A DNA stretch of 10,527 nt from Candidatus Segatella papionis (GCA_002297965.1 DBLF01000069.1:112766-123292); one strand, 5' to 3'. Counted from the stretch's first letter, positions 1 through 5,299 are shown. Notes: a model not told the origin generated them from the letters alone. Program-made: numbers and translations.

Positions 1-49
1 TGTATTGAAGCCAGCTCGTTCCTTTTCTGTATTGAAGCCAGCTCGTTCC
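1..49 (-). repeat. 27-bp tandem repeat in the azlC 3' end
   Basis: The 22-mer at 1-22 recurs exactly at 28-49, giving a 27-bp period that keeps the azlC reading frame and encodes ERAGFNTEK followed by ERAGFNT. The array touches the window edge, so copy number is unknown. It may be a variable C-terminal tail or a recent duplication. Confidence 0.85.
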
Positions 50-726
50 ATTCTCCCCCTTGCCAGTGTGAGGAACACAAGGATGATGACCATGCTCGGG
101 ATGATGAAACTGTCTGCGCCAAAGAGGATGAGGCAGAAGCCCGTGATGAGGAGTCCTGAGATGGAGCTGACGTGACTTTTCTCCCTGAGCCAGTTGTCGG
201 CGAAGATGGCGGTAAACATGGCGGTGAGCACGAAGTCGAGTCCCTTGAGGTCGAAGGTGAGCCACGGACCTATCAAGCCTCCCACGGTTGCCCCGATGAC
301 CCAATAGGTCTCGTCGAGCCAGGTGGTCCAGAGCAGAAACCATCCCTTGTCCACCCCTTTAGGCACAGGGGTGGAACTGCAAAGGGCGAAAGTCTCATCC
401 GACATTCCGAAGATGAGGAAGAACTTCTTCCAGCCCAACCCCTTGTATTTGTCGAGCATGGACAAGCCGTAGAACAAATGTCGGGCGTTCACCATCAGCA
501 CCATCATAAAGGCTTGCAGAGGATGAAAGCTGCCGAGCAGCATGTTGCCCAAGAGAAACTCTGCGCTCCCAGCATACACGGTGATGGCGAGAAGCATAGG
601 GTACAAGAAGTTGAAGCCCAACTCGTGCATGTAAATGCCATAAGTCAGTCCCAAGAATCCATACCCTGCCATGATGGGCAGCGAAGTATGGAATGCGTGC
701 TGTAGAGCGATTCTTCTTTTTCCCAT
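1..726 (-). CDS. azlC: AzlC family branched-chain amino acid permease (3' end outside window)
   Basis: AzlC is the large inner-membrane subunit that, with the small AzlD partner, exports branched-chain amino acids and analogues. The minus-strand frame is open from ATG at 726 to the window edge (242 codons, no stop). Family hallmarks are YAGSAEF (residues 51-57), NARHLFYGLSM (80-90) and MSDETFAL (108-115), with several hydrophobic membrane segments from residue 14 to about 222. The AzlC core normally ends near residue 225-230. Here it runs on into a duplicated 9-residue unit (ERAGFNTEK) still open at the edge, so the true C-terminus is unseen. A weak purine-rich ribosome site (AGAAGG) sits just before the ATG. 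The leader holds a 14-bp tandem repeat and a Bacteroidota promoter. azlD would be expected downstream, to the left of the window. The family call is firm; the substrate is by homology only. Confidence 0.9.
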   Translation of the reverse strand, partial: MGKRRIALQHAFHTSLPIMAGYGFLGLTYGIYMHELGFNFLYPMLLAITVYAGSAEFLLGNMLLGSFHPLQAFMMVLMVNARHLFYGLSMLDKYKGLGWKKFFLIFGMSDETFALCSSTPVPKGVDKGWFLLWTTWLDETYWVIGATVGGLIGPWLTFDLKGLDFVLTAMFTAIFADNWLREKSHVSSISGLLITGFCLILFGADSFIIPSMVIILVFLTLARGRMERAGFNTEKERAGFNT

Positions 727-733
727 TGCCTTC

Positions 734-790
734 TTTACTTCTGTCTTTTTACTTCTGTCTTTTTACTTCTGTCATTTTACTTCTGTCATT
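734..790 (-). repeat. 14-bp tandem repeat (4 copies) in the azlC leader
   Basis: The core acttctgtc recurs at 737, 751, 765 and 779, an exact 14-bp period. Two copies end in ctttt and two in atttt, and a degraded fifth unit follows up to about 810. On the transcribed strand the unit reads AAAAAGACAGAAGT. The array lies wholly between the predicted promoter (817-848) and the azlC start (726), ending about 10 nt from the start codon, so it would form most of the mRNA leader and adjoin the ribosome site. Confidence 0.9.
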
Positions 791-816
791 TAATCCATTT
801 TTGTCATTTTTCCCCA

Positions 817-848
817 CAAAGGTACGGAATTTACGGGATAATAGGAAA
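817..848 (-). promoter_or_regulatory. Bacteroidota-type promoter for azlC
   Basis: On the minus strand, TACCTTTG (824-817) matches the -7 consensus TAnnTTTG. A TTTC (848-845), one base off TTTG, sits a 20-bp spacer upstream, the usual -33 position. Transcription would start near 810 and give a leader of about 85 nt. Confidence 0.7.
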
Positions 849-977
849 TCTACGAACACGAAAGTGGGTGGGAAGGGCGAAAAATCACATAGATGTGGTA
901 GGAAATATGGGGAGGAAAAGGAGAAAATATAAGGTAAGGAAAGGATGAGGAAAGGACGATGAAAGAGTAAAATAAGC
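849..977. other. Intergenic purine-rich stretch, no gene
   Basis: No credible gene is seen. From about 897 to 968 the plus strand is almost entirely A and G, with local near-repeats such as aggaaaggatg and aggaaaggacg. It lies between the flavodoxin-operon terminator and the azlC promoter. Short open frames here are low-complexity and lack ribosome sites. Confidence 0.6.
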
Positions 978-1012
978 AAAAAAGCATGCTAACCTTTCCA
1001 TCAGCATGCTTT
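978..1012 (-). terminator. Rho-independent terminator of the flavodoxin-DUF2023 operon
   Basis: A perfect 10-bp stem is formed by 981-990 (aaagcatgct) and 1003-1012 (agcatgcttt) around a 12-nt loop. In the minus direction it is followed by a run of six T's (983-978). It sits 30 bp after the DUF2023 stop. The right arm is part of a duplicated copy of the DUF2023 3' end. Confidence 0.85.
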
Positions 1013-1077
1013 CTTCTTGTGTCCGCATATTTTTTCTTGTATTAGCAAGCTTTCTTCTTGCGCTCGCAATATCTTTC
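1003..1077 (-). repeat. 41-bp imperfect tandem duplication over the DUF2023 stop codon
   Basis: The block starting agcaagctttcttcttg at 1044 is echoed by agcatgctttcttcttg at 1003, 41 bp apart, with similarity running about 30 bp. On the minus strand both copies can be read as a Cys-x-x-Lys-Lys-Lys-Ala-Cys-stop ending: CERKKKAC in the gene and CGHKKKAC in the downstream copy. The second copy is out of frame with the first. Confidence 0.8.
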
Positions 1078-1395
1078 GCATTGGGCACAAATGTCGTAGC
1101 CAAGCATCGTACCGAGAATGAAGTCCTCCTCTGGCGAGAGCTGGCACAATGGTTTGGTGACAATCATTCGGATAGCATCCAGGCATTCACGTTTGCCGAA
1201 GAATAGGTTCAGACGGTCGTTGCCTACTGGCTGGATGATGTAGTCGATGTTTTGGCGCTTCAATCTTGTTATGGCAAAAGACTCATATTTCTTGTTGAAA
1301 GTGAAGAGCACCATGCGGCGTACACCTTTCTTATATTCATAGATGTGATTCATCAAAACCTTCAAATCTATTGGCATTGTCATTTCCTGCTGCAT
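1042..1395 (-). CDS. DUF2023 family protein with cysteine-rich C-terminus
   Basis: This is a 117-residue protein of the uncharacterised DUF2023 family. The recognisable part is MNHIYEYKKGVRRMVLFTF (residues 15-33), then a compact alpha/beta region to about residue 100. The end is unusual: cysteines at 103, 106, 110 and 117 (C-x2-C-x3-C-x6-C) in a Lys/Arg-rich tail, which could bind a metal or an Fe-S cluster. There is no signal peptide or membrane segment, so it is probably cytoplasmic. It lies 114 bp after the flavodoxin stop on the same strand with no clear promoter of its own and shares the terminator at 978-1012. The context suggests a redox role beside flavodoxin. The start is uncertain: Met7 (1377) has AGGA at good spacing and may be the real one. 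Function is unknown. Confidence 0.8.
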   Translation of the reverse strand: MQQEMTMPIDLKVLMNHIYEYKKGVRRMVLFTFNKKYESFAITRLKRQNIDYIIQPVGNDRLNLFFGKRECLDAIRMIVTKPLCQLSPEEDFILGTMLGYDICAQCERYCERKKKAC

Positions 1396-1462
1396 ACTAT
1401 CCGAACTTTTTATACTTTATAAAAACATTATCAAAATTTTTGCGAACTTTTGGGTGAGTTCC

Positions 1463-1501
1463 TGGTCAAGGGAAAGAACATCATTCTCCCGTTCTTGACC
1501 A
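1463..1501 (-). other. Hairpin between flavodoxin and DUF2023 genes
   Basis: Perfect 8-bp arms tggtcaag (1463-1470) and cttgacca (1494-1501) enclose a partly pairable loop. No T-run follows on the minus strand, so a full terminator is unlikely. It could be an mRNA-stabilising or partial-attenuation element setting the ratio of the two proteins. Confidence 0.55.
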
Positions 1502-1509
1502 AGAAAATA

Positions 1510-2004
1510 TTATAGCGATGGCTTGATGGCTTCGAGCCAAGCGTCGATGCGCTCCTCTGTCTTGTCGTCCTCGTTGACCTCGTCGAGAGCCAAGCCTACG
1601 AACTTGTCACCATCCACAGCCTCGCTGTCGTCGAAGGTGTAGCCGTCGGTGGAAACGCCTGGCAATACATTGGCACCTGCCTCCACTGCTGCGTCGAAGA
1701 GTTCCTTCATGCCGCCGCAGAATGTGTCAGGATAAGACTCGCTGTCGCCACAACCGAAGATGGCCACGGTCTTGCCGCTCAAACCTGCGCTCTTGAGCAC
1801 TTTCACTCCGTCGTACCAGTCGTCTTGCATCTCGCCTGCGCCCCAGGTAGAGGTTCCGAGGATGAGATTCTCGTGACTCTTGATAGTATCGTCGTTGATG
1901 CTTGTTACATCTACAGCCTCTGCACCGAGCTTAGAGGCGATGGTCTCGGCTATTGACTGGCAAGAGCCAGTGGAAGAGCCATAAATTACAATTGTTGTTT
2001 TCAT
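1510..2004 (-). CDS. fldA: Flavodoxin (long-chain type)
   Basis: A 164-residue soluble, FMN-binding electron carrier of the cytoplasm. The FMN phosphate loop is GSSTGS (residues 9-14), preceded by a beta strand KTTIVIY. TSTWGAGEMQDDW (51-63) supplies the usual Trp54 stacking on the flavin, and FGCGDSESYPDTFC (83-96) supplies the second flavin loop with Tyr91. The insert after that loop and the total length fit long-chain flavodoxins. The start at 2004 is preferred over an in-frame ATG at 2043 because the latter falls inside the predicted -7 box. AAAGGTAAAG lies upstream of the chosen ATG as a weak ribosome site. It is the first gene of a unit with DUF2023. Flavodoxins commonly replace ferredoxin when iron is short, which would fit the operator-like inverted repeat upstream, but the regulator is unknown. 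Confidence 0.93.
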   Translation of the reverse strand: MKTTIVIYGSSTGSCQSIAETIASKLGAEAVDVTSINDDTIKSHENLILGTSTWGAGEMQDDWYDGVKVLKSAGLSGKTVAIFGCGDSESYPDTFCGGMKELFDAAVEAGANVLPGVSTDGYTFDDSEAVDGDKFVGLALDEVNEDDKTEERIDAWLEAIKPSL

Positions 2005-2040
2005 TTTTAATTCTTTACCTTTAGTTACATTTTTCGGGTG

Positions 2041-2072
2041 CAAAGGTAAGGAGATTTCTCGATACTTGCAAT
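2041..2072 (-). promoter_or_regulatory. Promoter of the flavodoxin operon
   Basis: TACCTTTG on the minus strand (2048-2041) is a full -7 match. ATTG (2071-2068) lies upstream with a spacer of about 20 bp as the -33 box. Transcription would begin near 2034, giving a leader of about 30 nt before the ATG at 2004. Confidence 0.75.
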
Positions 2073-2108
2073 ACCTAAAAATGATGGTTCTTGCAAATAC
2101 CGAGAAAT
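2054..2108. promoter_or_regulatory. Large inverted repeat over the flavodoxin promoter (operator candidate)
   Basis: Arm 2054-2070 (atttctcgatacttgca) and arm 2092-2108 (tgcaaataccgagaaat) are inverted copies with 15 of 17 positions matching, separated by 21 bp. The inner arm lies on the -33 element and the -33/-7 spacer. The spacing puts equivalent points about 38 bp apart, roughly four helical turns, which suits two dimers of a DNA-binding protein. A direct echo, GGTATT(T)GCAAG, is also present on the minus strand. The regulator is unknown; iron or redox control is a guess from the gene. Confidence 0.6.
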
Positions 2109-2166
2109 GGGGATGGGAGTTTGTTTTATACCTGCTGCAGTTTCTGTTTTGATGAGCGTTTAAGTT

Positions 2167-2223
2167 GTAATTCCAACCGTCACATTGGTCGTAGTTCCAA
2201 CCGTCATAGACTCATAGTCTATG
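2167..2223. repeat. 24-bp direct repeat and short palindrome after the exported-protein gene
   Basis: gtaattccaaccgtca (2167-2182) recurs as gtagttccaaccgtca (2191-2206), a 24-bp period. A perfect palindrome, catagact-cat-agtctatg (2205-2223), adjoins it 11 bp after the stop codon of the exported protein. No T-run follows, so it is a weak terminator candidate at best. Between the flavodoxin promoter and this block nothing else is seen. Confidence 0.6.
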
Positions 2224-2234
2224 GCGAATTGCTG

Positions 2235-2834
2235 TCAAAACTCTCGTCTGCCATTGCCGAAGCTTGGACGGTCGTGCTTGCCTGGCTTTCCCTTCTTGAA
2301 GTCAGGTCCTGGCTTACCTTTTTTGAAGTCAGGCCCTGGATTGCCCTTCTTGAAGTCAGGTCCTGGCTTACCATTGAAATCAGGGCGACGCTTGTCGTTT
2401 CTGAAATCAGGGCGAGGTCCGTGACCTGGGCGAGGGTCGCAAGCTGGGCGAGGTCCACCCTTTCGCCAGTTCTTCTGCTTCGGATACTTGGCGTAGATGT
2501 TGTGGATGTAAGCATCGTTGCGCCAGCTGATAGGGCGATAGAAGTAGTAAGCATCCTTGTATCTCTTCCACTGCTGGGCGGTGAGCATTCGCTTGAGCTG
2601 CTTGTTGCGGTACCTCCAGCCATTGGCGTCGATGTCACGATAGCTGCGGATGCCGTCGAGGTAAGTGAGGTTGATGTTCAATATGTTGTTACGTTGAACG
2701 TTGCTCAATCCCAGTTCCACTACCATCTTGTCGGTGATGAAGCGAGCTTCTGCCTGTATGTCGGTCAATCTCTGAGCCTTTGCTGATGTAAACATCATCA
2801 TGGCTGCTACTATTGCTAATAATGTACGTCTCAT
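2235..2834 (-). CDS. Small exported protein, LTxxQ (Spy/CpxP-like) segment plus Pro/Lys-rich repeat tail
   Basis: A 199-residue protein with a clear signal peptide (MRRTLL, hydrophobic core 5-16, SAKA cleavage site near residue 20), so it acts in the periplasm or outside. Residues 25-100 are helical and charged: ELGLSNVQRNNILNIN (40-55) and KRMLTAQQWKRYKD (81-94). The LTAQQ element resembles the LTxxQ motif of Spy/CpxP-type periplasmic chaperones and of small Bacteroidota relatives. From about residue 123 the chain is low complexity, rich in Pro, Gly, Lys, Arg and Asp, with three copies of PGPDFKKGK (157-183). The tail is very basic and probably disordered. It has its own promoter and stands alone on the minus strand. 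The gene and its export are well supported. Membership of the Spy group is tentative, and an adhesive, nucleic-acid- or surface-binding role for the tail is only a possibility. Confidence 0.85.
   Translation of the reverse strand: MRRTLLAIVAAMMMFTSAKAQRLTDIQAEARFITDKMVVELGLSNVQRNNILNINLTYLDGIRSYRDIDANGWRYRNKQLKRMLTAQQWKRYKDAYYFYRPISWRNDAYIHNIYAKYPKQKNWRKGGPRPACDPRPGHGPRPDFRNDKRRPDFNGKPGPDFKKGNPGPDFKKGKPGPDFKKGKPGKHDRPSFGNGRREF
2286..2366 (-). repeat. In-frame 27-bp repeats encoding PGPDFKKGK
   Basis: Three near-identical 27-bp units encode PGPDFKKGN, PGPDFKKGK and PGPDFKKGK (residues 157-183 of the exported protein). Shorter degraded copies (GPRPDFRND, RRPDFNGK) lie upstream, so the tail probably grew by repeat expansion from a PDF-x-x-G unit. 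Confidence 0.9.
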
Positions 2835-2938
2835 AATCTTCTCTTTTTAAAGGGTTATTACTCTTTTTTTGTTACGCATCGCAAGAAAAGTGGATGGCGG
2901 TTCTCGTATCGAGATGCTGTACTTTACTTTTGATGGGG

Positions 2939-2970
2939 CAAAGATAGGGCAAAAAATGTATAAAGGCAAG
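2939..2970 (-). promoter_or_regulatory. Promoter of the exported-protein gene
   Basis: TATCTTTG (2946-2939, minus) fits the -7 consensus. CTTG (2970-2967) lies 20 bp upstream as a -33 box. The leader would be about 100 nt. A purine-rich AAAGAGAAG serves as the likely ribosome site before the ATG at 2834. Confidence 0.7.
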
Positions 2971-3014
2971 GGGAAAACCATAAACCGACGTATGATTTTC
3001 CCTAAAACCATCGG

Positions 3015-3031
3015 GGATTTTCTCAAAATCC
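3015..3031. repeat. Short perfect inverted repeat
   Basis: GGATTTT-CTC-AAAATCC forms a 7-bp stem with a 3-nt loop, just upstream of the DUF362 remnant. No gene or promoter role is evident. It may mark the edge of the deleted region. Confidence 0.4.
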
Positions 3032-3043
3032 GTAATTTGGGTA

Positions 3044-3257
3044 ATGATTCATATTAATGTGATGAACAATATGAGCGTGGATTGCGACTGCGACAGCCAT
3101 CCTGCCGACCCGAAGCTCAAGGACATGGGCATCCTTGCCAGCACCGACCCTGTGGCACTCGACCAAGCTTGCCTCGACCTCGTATTTACCCACGTGGCTC
3201 AACCTGGCGATGACGAGAAACCGCTCATCGAGCGCATCAACCGCCAGCACGGCACTT
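3044..3257 (+). pseudogene. C-terminal remnant of a DUF362 Fe-S protein, fused to a receptor fragment
   Basis: About 70 residues match the end of DUF362-type Fe-S centre proteins as known from this phylum: NNMSVDCDCDSHPADPK (residues 8-24), then GILASTDPVALDQACLDLV (29-47) and an IERINRQHG end (62-70). The rest of the protein, which would have carried the nucleotide/Fe-S part, is absent. No coding continuation is seen upstream of 3035, where the neighbouring minus-strand promoter region lies. With no stop codon, the frame runs straight into TonB-receptor sequence near 3255. No promoter or good ribosome site is visible. The family match is strong; the exact break points are approximate. Confidence 0.85.
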
Positions 3258-4018
3258 CACAACTCTTGGCGGCTCTTTCGGGCGAAGTGCCAAGCCTTTT
3301 CGTTTCTCAGCGCAACATCTTCGGATTCGGCGTGAGCAATGGCGGCAGCGGCGGCATCAAGATTCGTGGCGTGGGAGGTTCGCCTACCAATTCCATCTTG
3401 ATGATGGTGGATGGACAGCCTCAATTCGCTGGTTTGTATTCCCATCCCGTAGCCGATTTTTATGAGACGGAATATGTAGATCATGTGGAGGTGCTCCGTG
3501 GTCCAGGTTCTGTGCTCTACGGCTCGAATGCGATGGGCGGTGTCATCAATGTCATTACCAAGCATGCGCAGCAGGATGGGGTGCAGACGGTGCTCACATC
3601 GCAGTATGGCAGCTACAACACTTGGCAAAGTTCGCTCACCAACATGGTGCGCAAGGGCAAGTTCTCGTCGATGGTTTCGCTCGGATACGACCGCACGGAT
3701 GGATTGCAGGACCATTTCGACTTCACTCGCCAAGGGCTATCGCAACCCTTCCTTCCGAGAGATGTATCTCTACGGCACTGCCAACCCCGACCTCGACCCA
3801 GAGAGCATGATGAACTATGAGGTGACGATAGGCAAGCGTTTCTCTCGCTATTTCGCGATGGATGTGACTGGCTATTTCTCTGAGGGAAGCAATATGATTC
3901 AGACAATCTCGATATCTTCGCCCACTTCGATAATCTGACCGATGCGAAATATCAGATTAATAAGGGCTATGAAATGCCTGGTTTCACGGCGATGGGAGGC
4001 GTGAAAATCAGGTTCTGA
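3258..4018 (+). pseudogene. TonB-dependent receptor remnant with internal deletions and two frameshifts
   Basis: TonB-dependent receptors are 22-strand outer-membrane importers, usually 650-1000 residues. Only about 250 residues survive here, in three blocks. Block 1 (about 3258-3725) is the plug: VPSLFVSQRN, GIKIRGVGGSPTN, VDGQPQF, VEVLRGPGSVLYGSNAMGG and GVINVIT. It lacks the signal peptide and TonB box, and runs into the first barrel strands. Block 2 (about 3726-3900), in another frame, is a late barrel piece with KGYRNPSFREMYLYG and ANPDLDPESMMNYEV. Block 3 (about 3900-4018), back in the first frame, is the true C-terminus: FAHFDNLTDAKYQINKGYE, then MGGVKIRF and stop. Between blocks 1 and 2 some 200 residues are missing, and between 2 and 3 some 50-60, judged from family size. 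The first frame stops at 3820 and the second at 3938. It is not functional as a receptor. Confidence 0.9.
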
Positions 4019-4089
4019 TGGAAGGAATGAAAGTTTGGTTTTCAGCTTCCGTCTTATCGAATTGTCGAAAAATACCGAATTATTTTTCT

Positions 4090-4140
4090 AACTAGGAAAA
4101 TATATTTCTCCAACTGGGAAAATGAAATTTGCCAATTAGA
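4090..4140. repeat. 22-bp imperfect direct repeats after the receptor remnant
   Basis: aactaggaaaatatatttctcc (4090-4111) is followed at once by aactgggaaaatgaaatttg plus cc (4112-4133), then by a decayed third unit starting aattagaa (4134). The units are AT-rich and partly self-complementary (GGAAA versus TTTCC). No gene lies between 4019 and 4315; this array and the hairpins that follow are all that is seen. Confidence 0.6.
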
Positions 4141-4154
4141 ACCTCGTTTGGATA

Positions 4155-4205
4155 GCGTTTTTGCTCGTTTTTCGCACTCTGCTGCGGAGAATGGAGCAAA
4201 AAACG
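4155..4205. repeat. Long-arm inverted repeat
   Basis: cgtttttgctc (4157-4167 region) pairs with gagcaaaaaacg (4194-4205) as 11-bp arms with a one-base bulge and a loop of about 27 nt that includes ctctgctgcggagaa. Neither side is followed by a clear T-run outside the stem. It may be an mRNA 3'-end structure of the former plus-strand receptor gene or a remnant of a mobile segment. Confidence 0.45.
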
Positions 4206-4252
4206 GCTCTTAGTTGTCAATGGAAGATTTGCCAAAGCACCACTTTCTCTAC

Positions 4253-4312
4253 AAAGCCCCCCACGGCAGTGGGGAAGCTTGCAGTTTAGTTCCTGTATGG
4301 CTCTTGCAAGCT
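4253..4312 (-). terminator. Double hairpin after the phosphatase gene
   Basis: Reading on the minus strand after the phosphatase stop (4316), a first stem pairs tgcaagct (4305-4312) with agcttgca (4276-4283). A GC-rich hairpin CCCCAC-TGCC-GTGGGG (4274-4259) follows at once, its stem extended by an AAGC/GCTT outer pair. Only a short T-run (GGCTTTGT) follows, so termination may be incomplete or bidirectional. Confidence 0.6.
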
Positions 4313-4315
4313 ACA

Positions 4316-4801
4316 CTATTTCTCCATGATGGCCTTCAGCAACCCTTGGCAAGCATCCTCCAGCAAGTCGATGACTAGTTCGAAGTCGCTGTAGTCGCCG
4401 TAGTATGGGTCGGGCACGGTGGTGTACTCACGGTGCTCCGCCAGGAAGTCGGCGATGCGAACCACCTTGTCCTTGTCGGCTTGGCTGGAAGCCATGGAGG
4501 TGATGGCACGATAGTTCTCGTTGTCCATCACCACGATGGTGTCGAATCGGTTGAAGTCCGACTTTTGGAATTGGCGGGCACGACTGTTGAAATTGTAGCC
4601 ATGTTCCGCTCCACACTTTCTCATGCGGCTGTCGGGCAACTGCCCTATGTGCCAACTGCCGATGCCCGCAGAGTCGATTTCAAACTCGTCGCTGAGCCCA
4701 GCTTTCTCTACCAGGCTCTTCATGATGCCTTCGCCTGCCGGAGAGCGGCAGATGTTGCCTAGGCAAATGAACAATACGGTATGTTTACCTTTCTTTATCA
4801 T
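4316..4801 (-). CDS. Low-molecular-weight protein tyrosine phosphatase
   Basis: A 161-residue cytoplasmic phosphatase that removes phosphate from tyrosine through a cysteinyl-phosphate intermediate. The catalytic P-loop CLGNICRS (Cys13 to Ser20, the C-x5-R-S signature) lies near the N-terminus after a beta strand. The general acid is Asp131 in DPYYGD (131-136). SAGIGSWHIGQLPDSR (44-59) and VMDNEN (91-96) are further family landmarks, and the length is typical. It begins 19 bp after the DUF486 gene and is probably cotranscribed with it. In some bacteria such enzymes control capsule tyrosine kinases (Wzb type), but no kinase or polysaccharide gene is visible here, so the substrate is open. The alternative of an arsenate reductase of the same fold is less likely because the intact P-loop and DPYYGD fit phosphatases. 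Confidence 0.95.
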   Translation of the reverse strand: MIKKGKHTVLFICLGNICRSPAGEGIMKSLVEKAGLSDEFEIDSAGIGSWHIGQLPDSRMRKCGAEHGYNFNSRARQFQKSDFNRFDTIVVMDNENYRAITSMASSQADKDKVVRIADFLAEHREYTTVPDPYYGDYSDFELVIDLLEDACQGLLKAIMEK

Positions 4802-4820
4802 AATTTTAGTATTGATTATC

Positions 4821-5189
4821 TTATTTCATGAATACGAAGTACACGGCGGCTATCAAGCAGACGAAGGCTGCGAAGTGATTCCAGTGCAAGCCTTGTCCCT
4901 GGAAGAGGATGTTGGCGATGATGGCGAAGACGATGAGCGACACGCACTCCTGTATCACCTTCAACTGTACCAAGGTGAAGGGACCGCCGTTATCCACAAA
5001 ACCGATGCGATTGGCTGGCACTTGACAGCAATATTCGAAAAAGGCGATGGCCCAACTGAAGGCGATCACCCCGATGAGAGGCCAGTTGCTGCTTACGCCA
5101 GTTTGTTGGAGTTTGAGATGTCCGTACCAAGCGATGGTCATGAAGATGTTGCTTAGTACCAAGAGACCGATAGTGTAAATTCCGTTCAT
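4821..5189 (-). CDS. DUF486 / DMT-superfamily small membrane protein
   Basis: A 122-residue protein with four predicted membrane helices (about 5-20, 36-54, 80-97, 104-121). It matches the DUF486 family through IFMTIAWYGHLKL (15-27), WAIAFFEYCCQVPANRIG (46-63) and FTLVQLKVIQE (71-81). DUF486 is a single-domain branch of the drug/metabolite transporter superfamily, likely working as a dimer in the inner membrane; its substrate is not known. The ATG at 5189 is the only start that keeps the first helix. It is the first gene of a two-gene unit with the phosphatase (19-bp gap). Two Bacteroidota-type -7 boxes lie upstream. Confidence 0.9.
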   Translation of the reverse strand: MNGIYTIGLLVLSNIFMTIAWYGHLKLQQTGVSSNWPLIGVIAFSWAIAFFEYCCQVPANRIGFVDNGGPFTLVQLKVIQECVSLIVFAIIANILFQGQGLHWNHFAAFVCLIAAVYFVFMK

Positions 5190-5226
5190 AATTTTTTATT
5201 GTATTTTTTTATTTTCTATTGGCTTG

Positions 5227-5299
5227 CAAAGATAGTGCAATTCGAACGCAATAAAGCTTGTTTTAATTGCTGAGGTGCAGCCTATCTTATGCAAAAGTA
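5227..5299 (-). promoter_or_regulatory. Proximal and distal promoter candidates for the DUF486-phosphatase operon
   Basis: TATCTTTG (5234-5227) gives a short leader. TACTTTTG (5299-5292) is a second -7 match about 65 bp upstream. The distal box lies in TTGTGTACTTTTG, which is also found exactly at the araC-type gene promoter at 9861-9873. Neither has a convincing -33 box, so activator help or only one active site is possible. Confidence 0.5.

Noticed and set aside
172..705. Plus-strand open frame of 177 codons
   Set aside because: It is antisense to azlC, His/Glu-rich with no domain, a typical shadow of a membrane-protein gene.
1..2366. A shared 27-bp element in azlC and the exported-protein gene
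   Set aside because: Both arrays have a 27-bp period but the unit sequences are unrelated; the shared length simply reflects nine codons.
2091..2786. Plus-strand open frame of 231 codons rich in LEVRSWLT-type repeats
   Set aside because: It lies antisense to the exported-protein gene, and its repeats mirror that gene's PGPDFKKGK units. The minus frame has a signal peptide and promoter; this one has neither.
2869..3057. Small plus-strand open frame of 62 codons before the DUF362 remnant
   Set aside because: It overlaps the promoter of the minus-strand gene, is low complexity and has no ribosome site.
3044..3820. A genuine DUF362-TonB receptor fusion protein
   Set aside because: The receptor part lacks the signal peptide and TonB box, stops early in a shifted frame, and its missing C-terminus is found downstream in pieces, so it is a deletion product.
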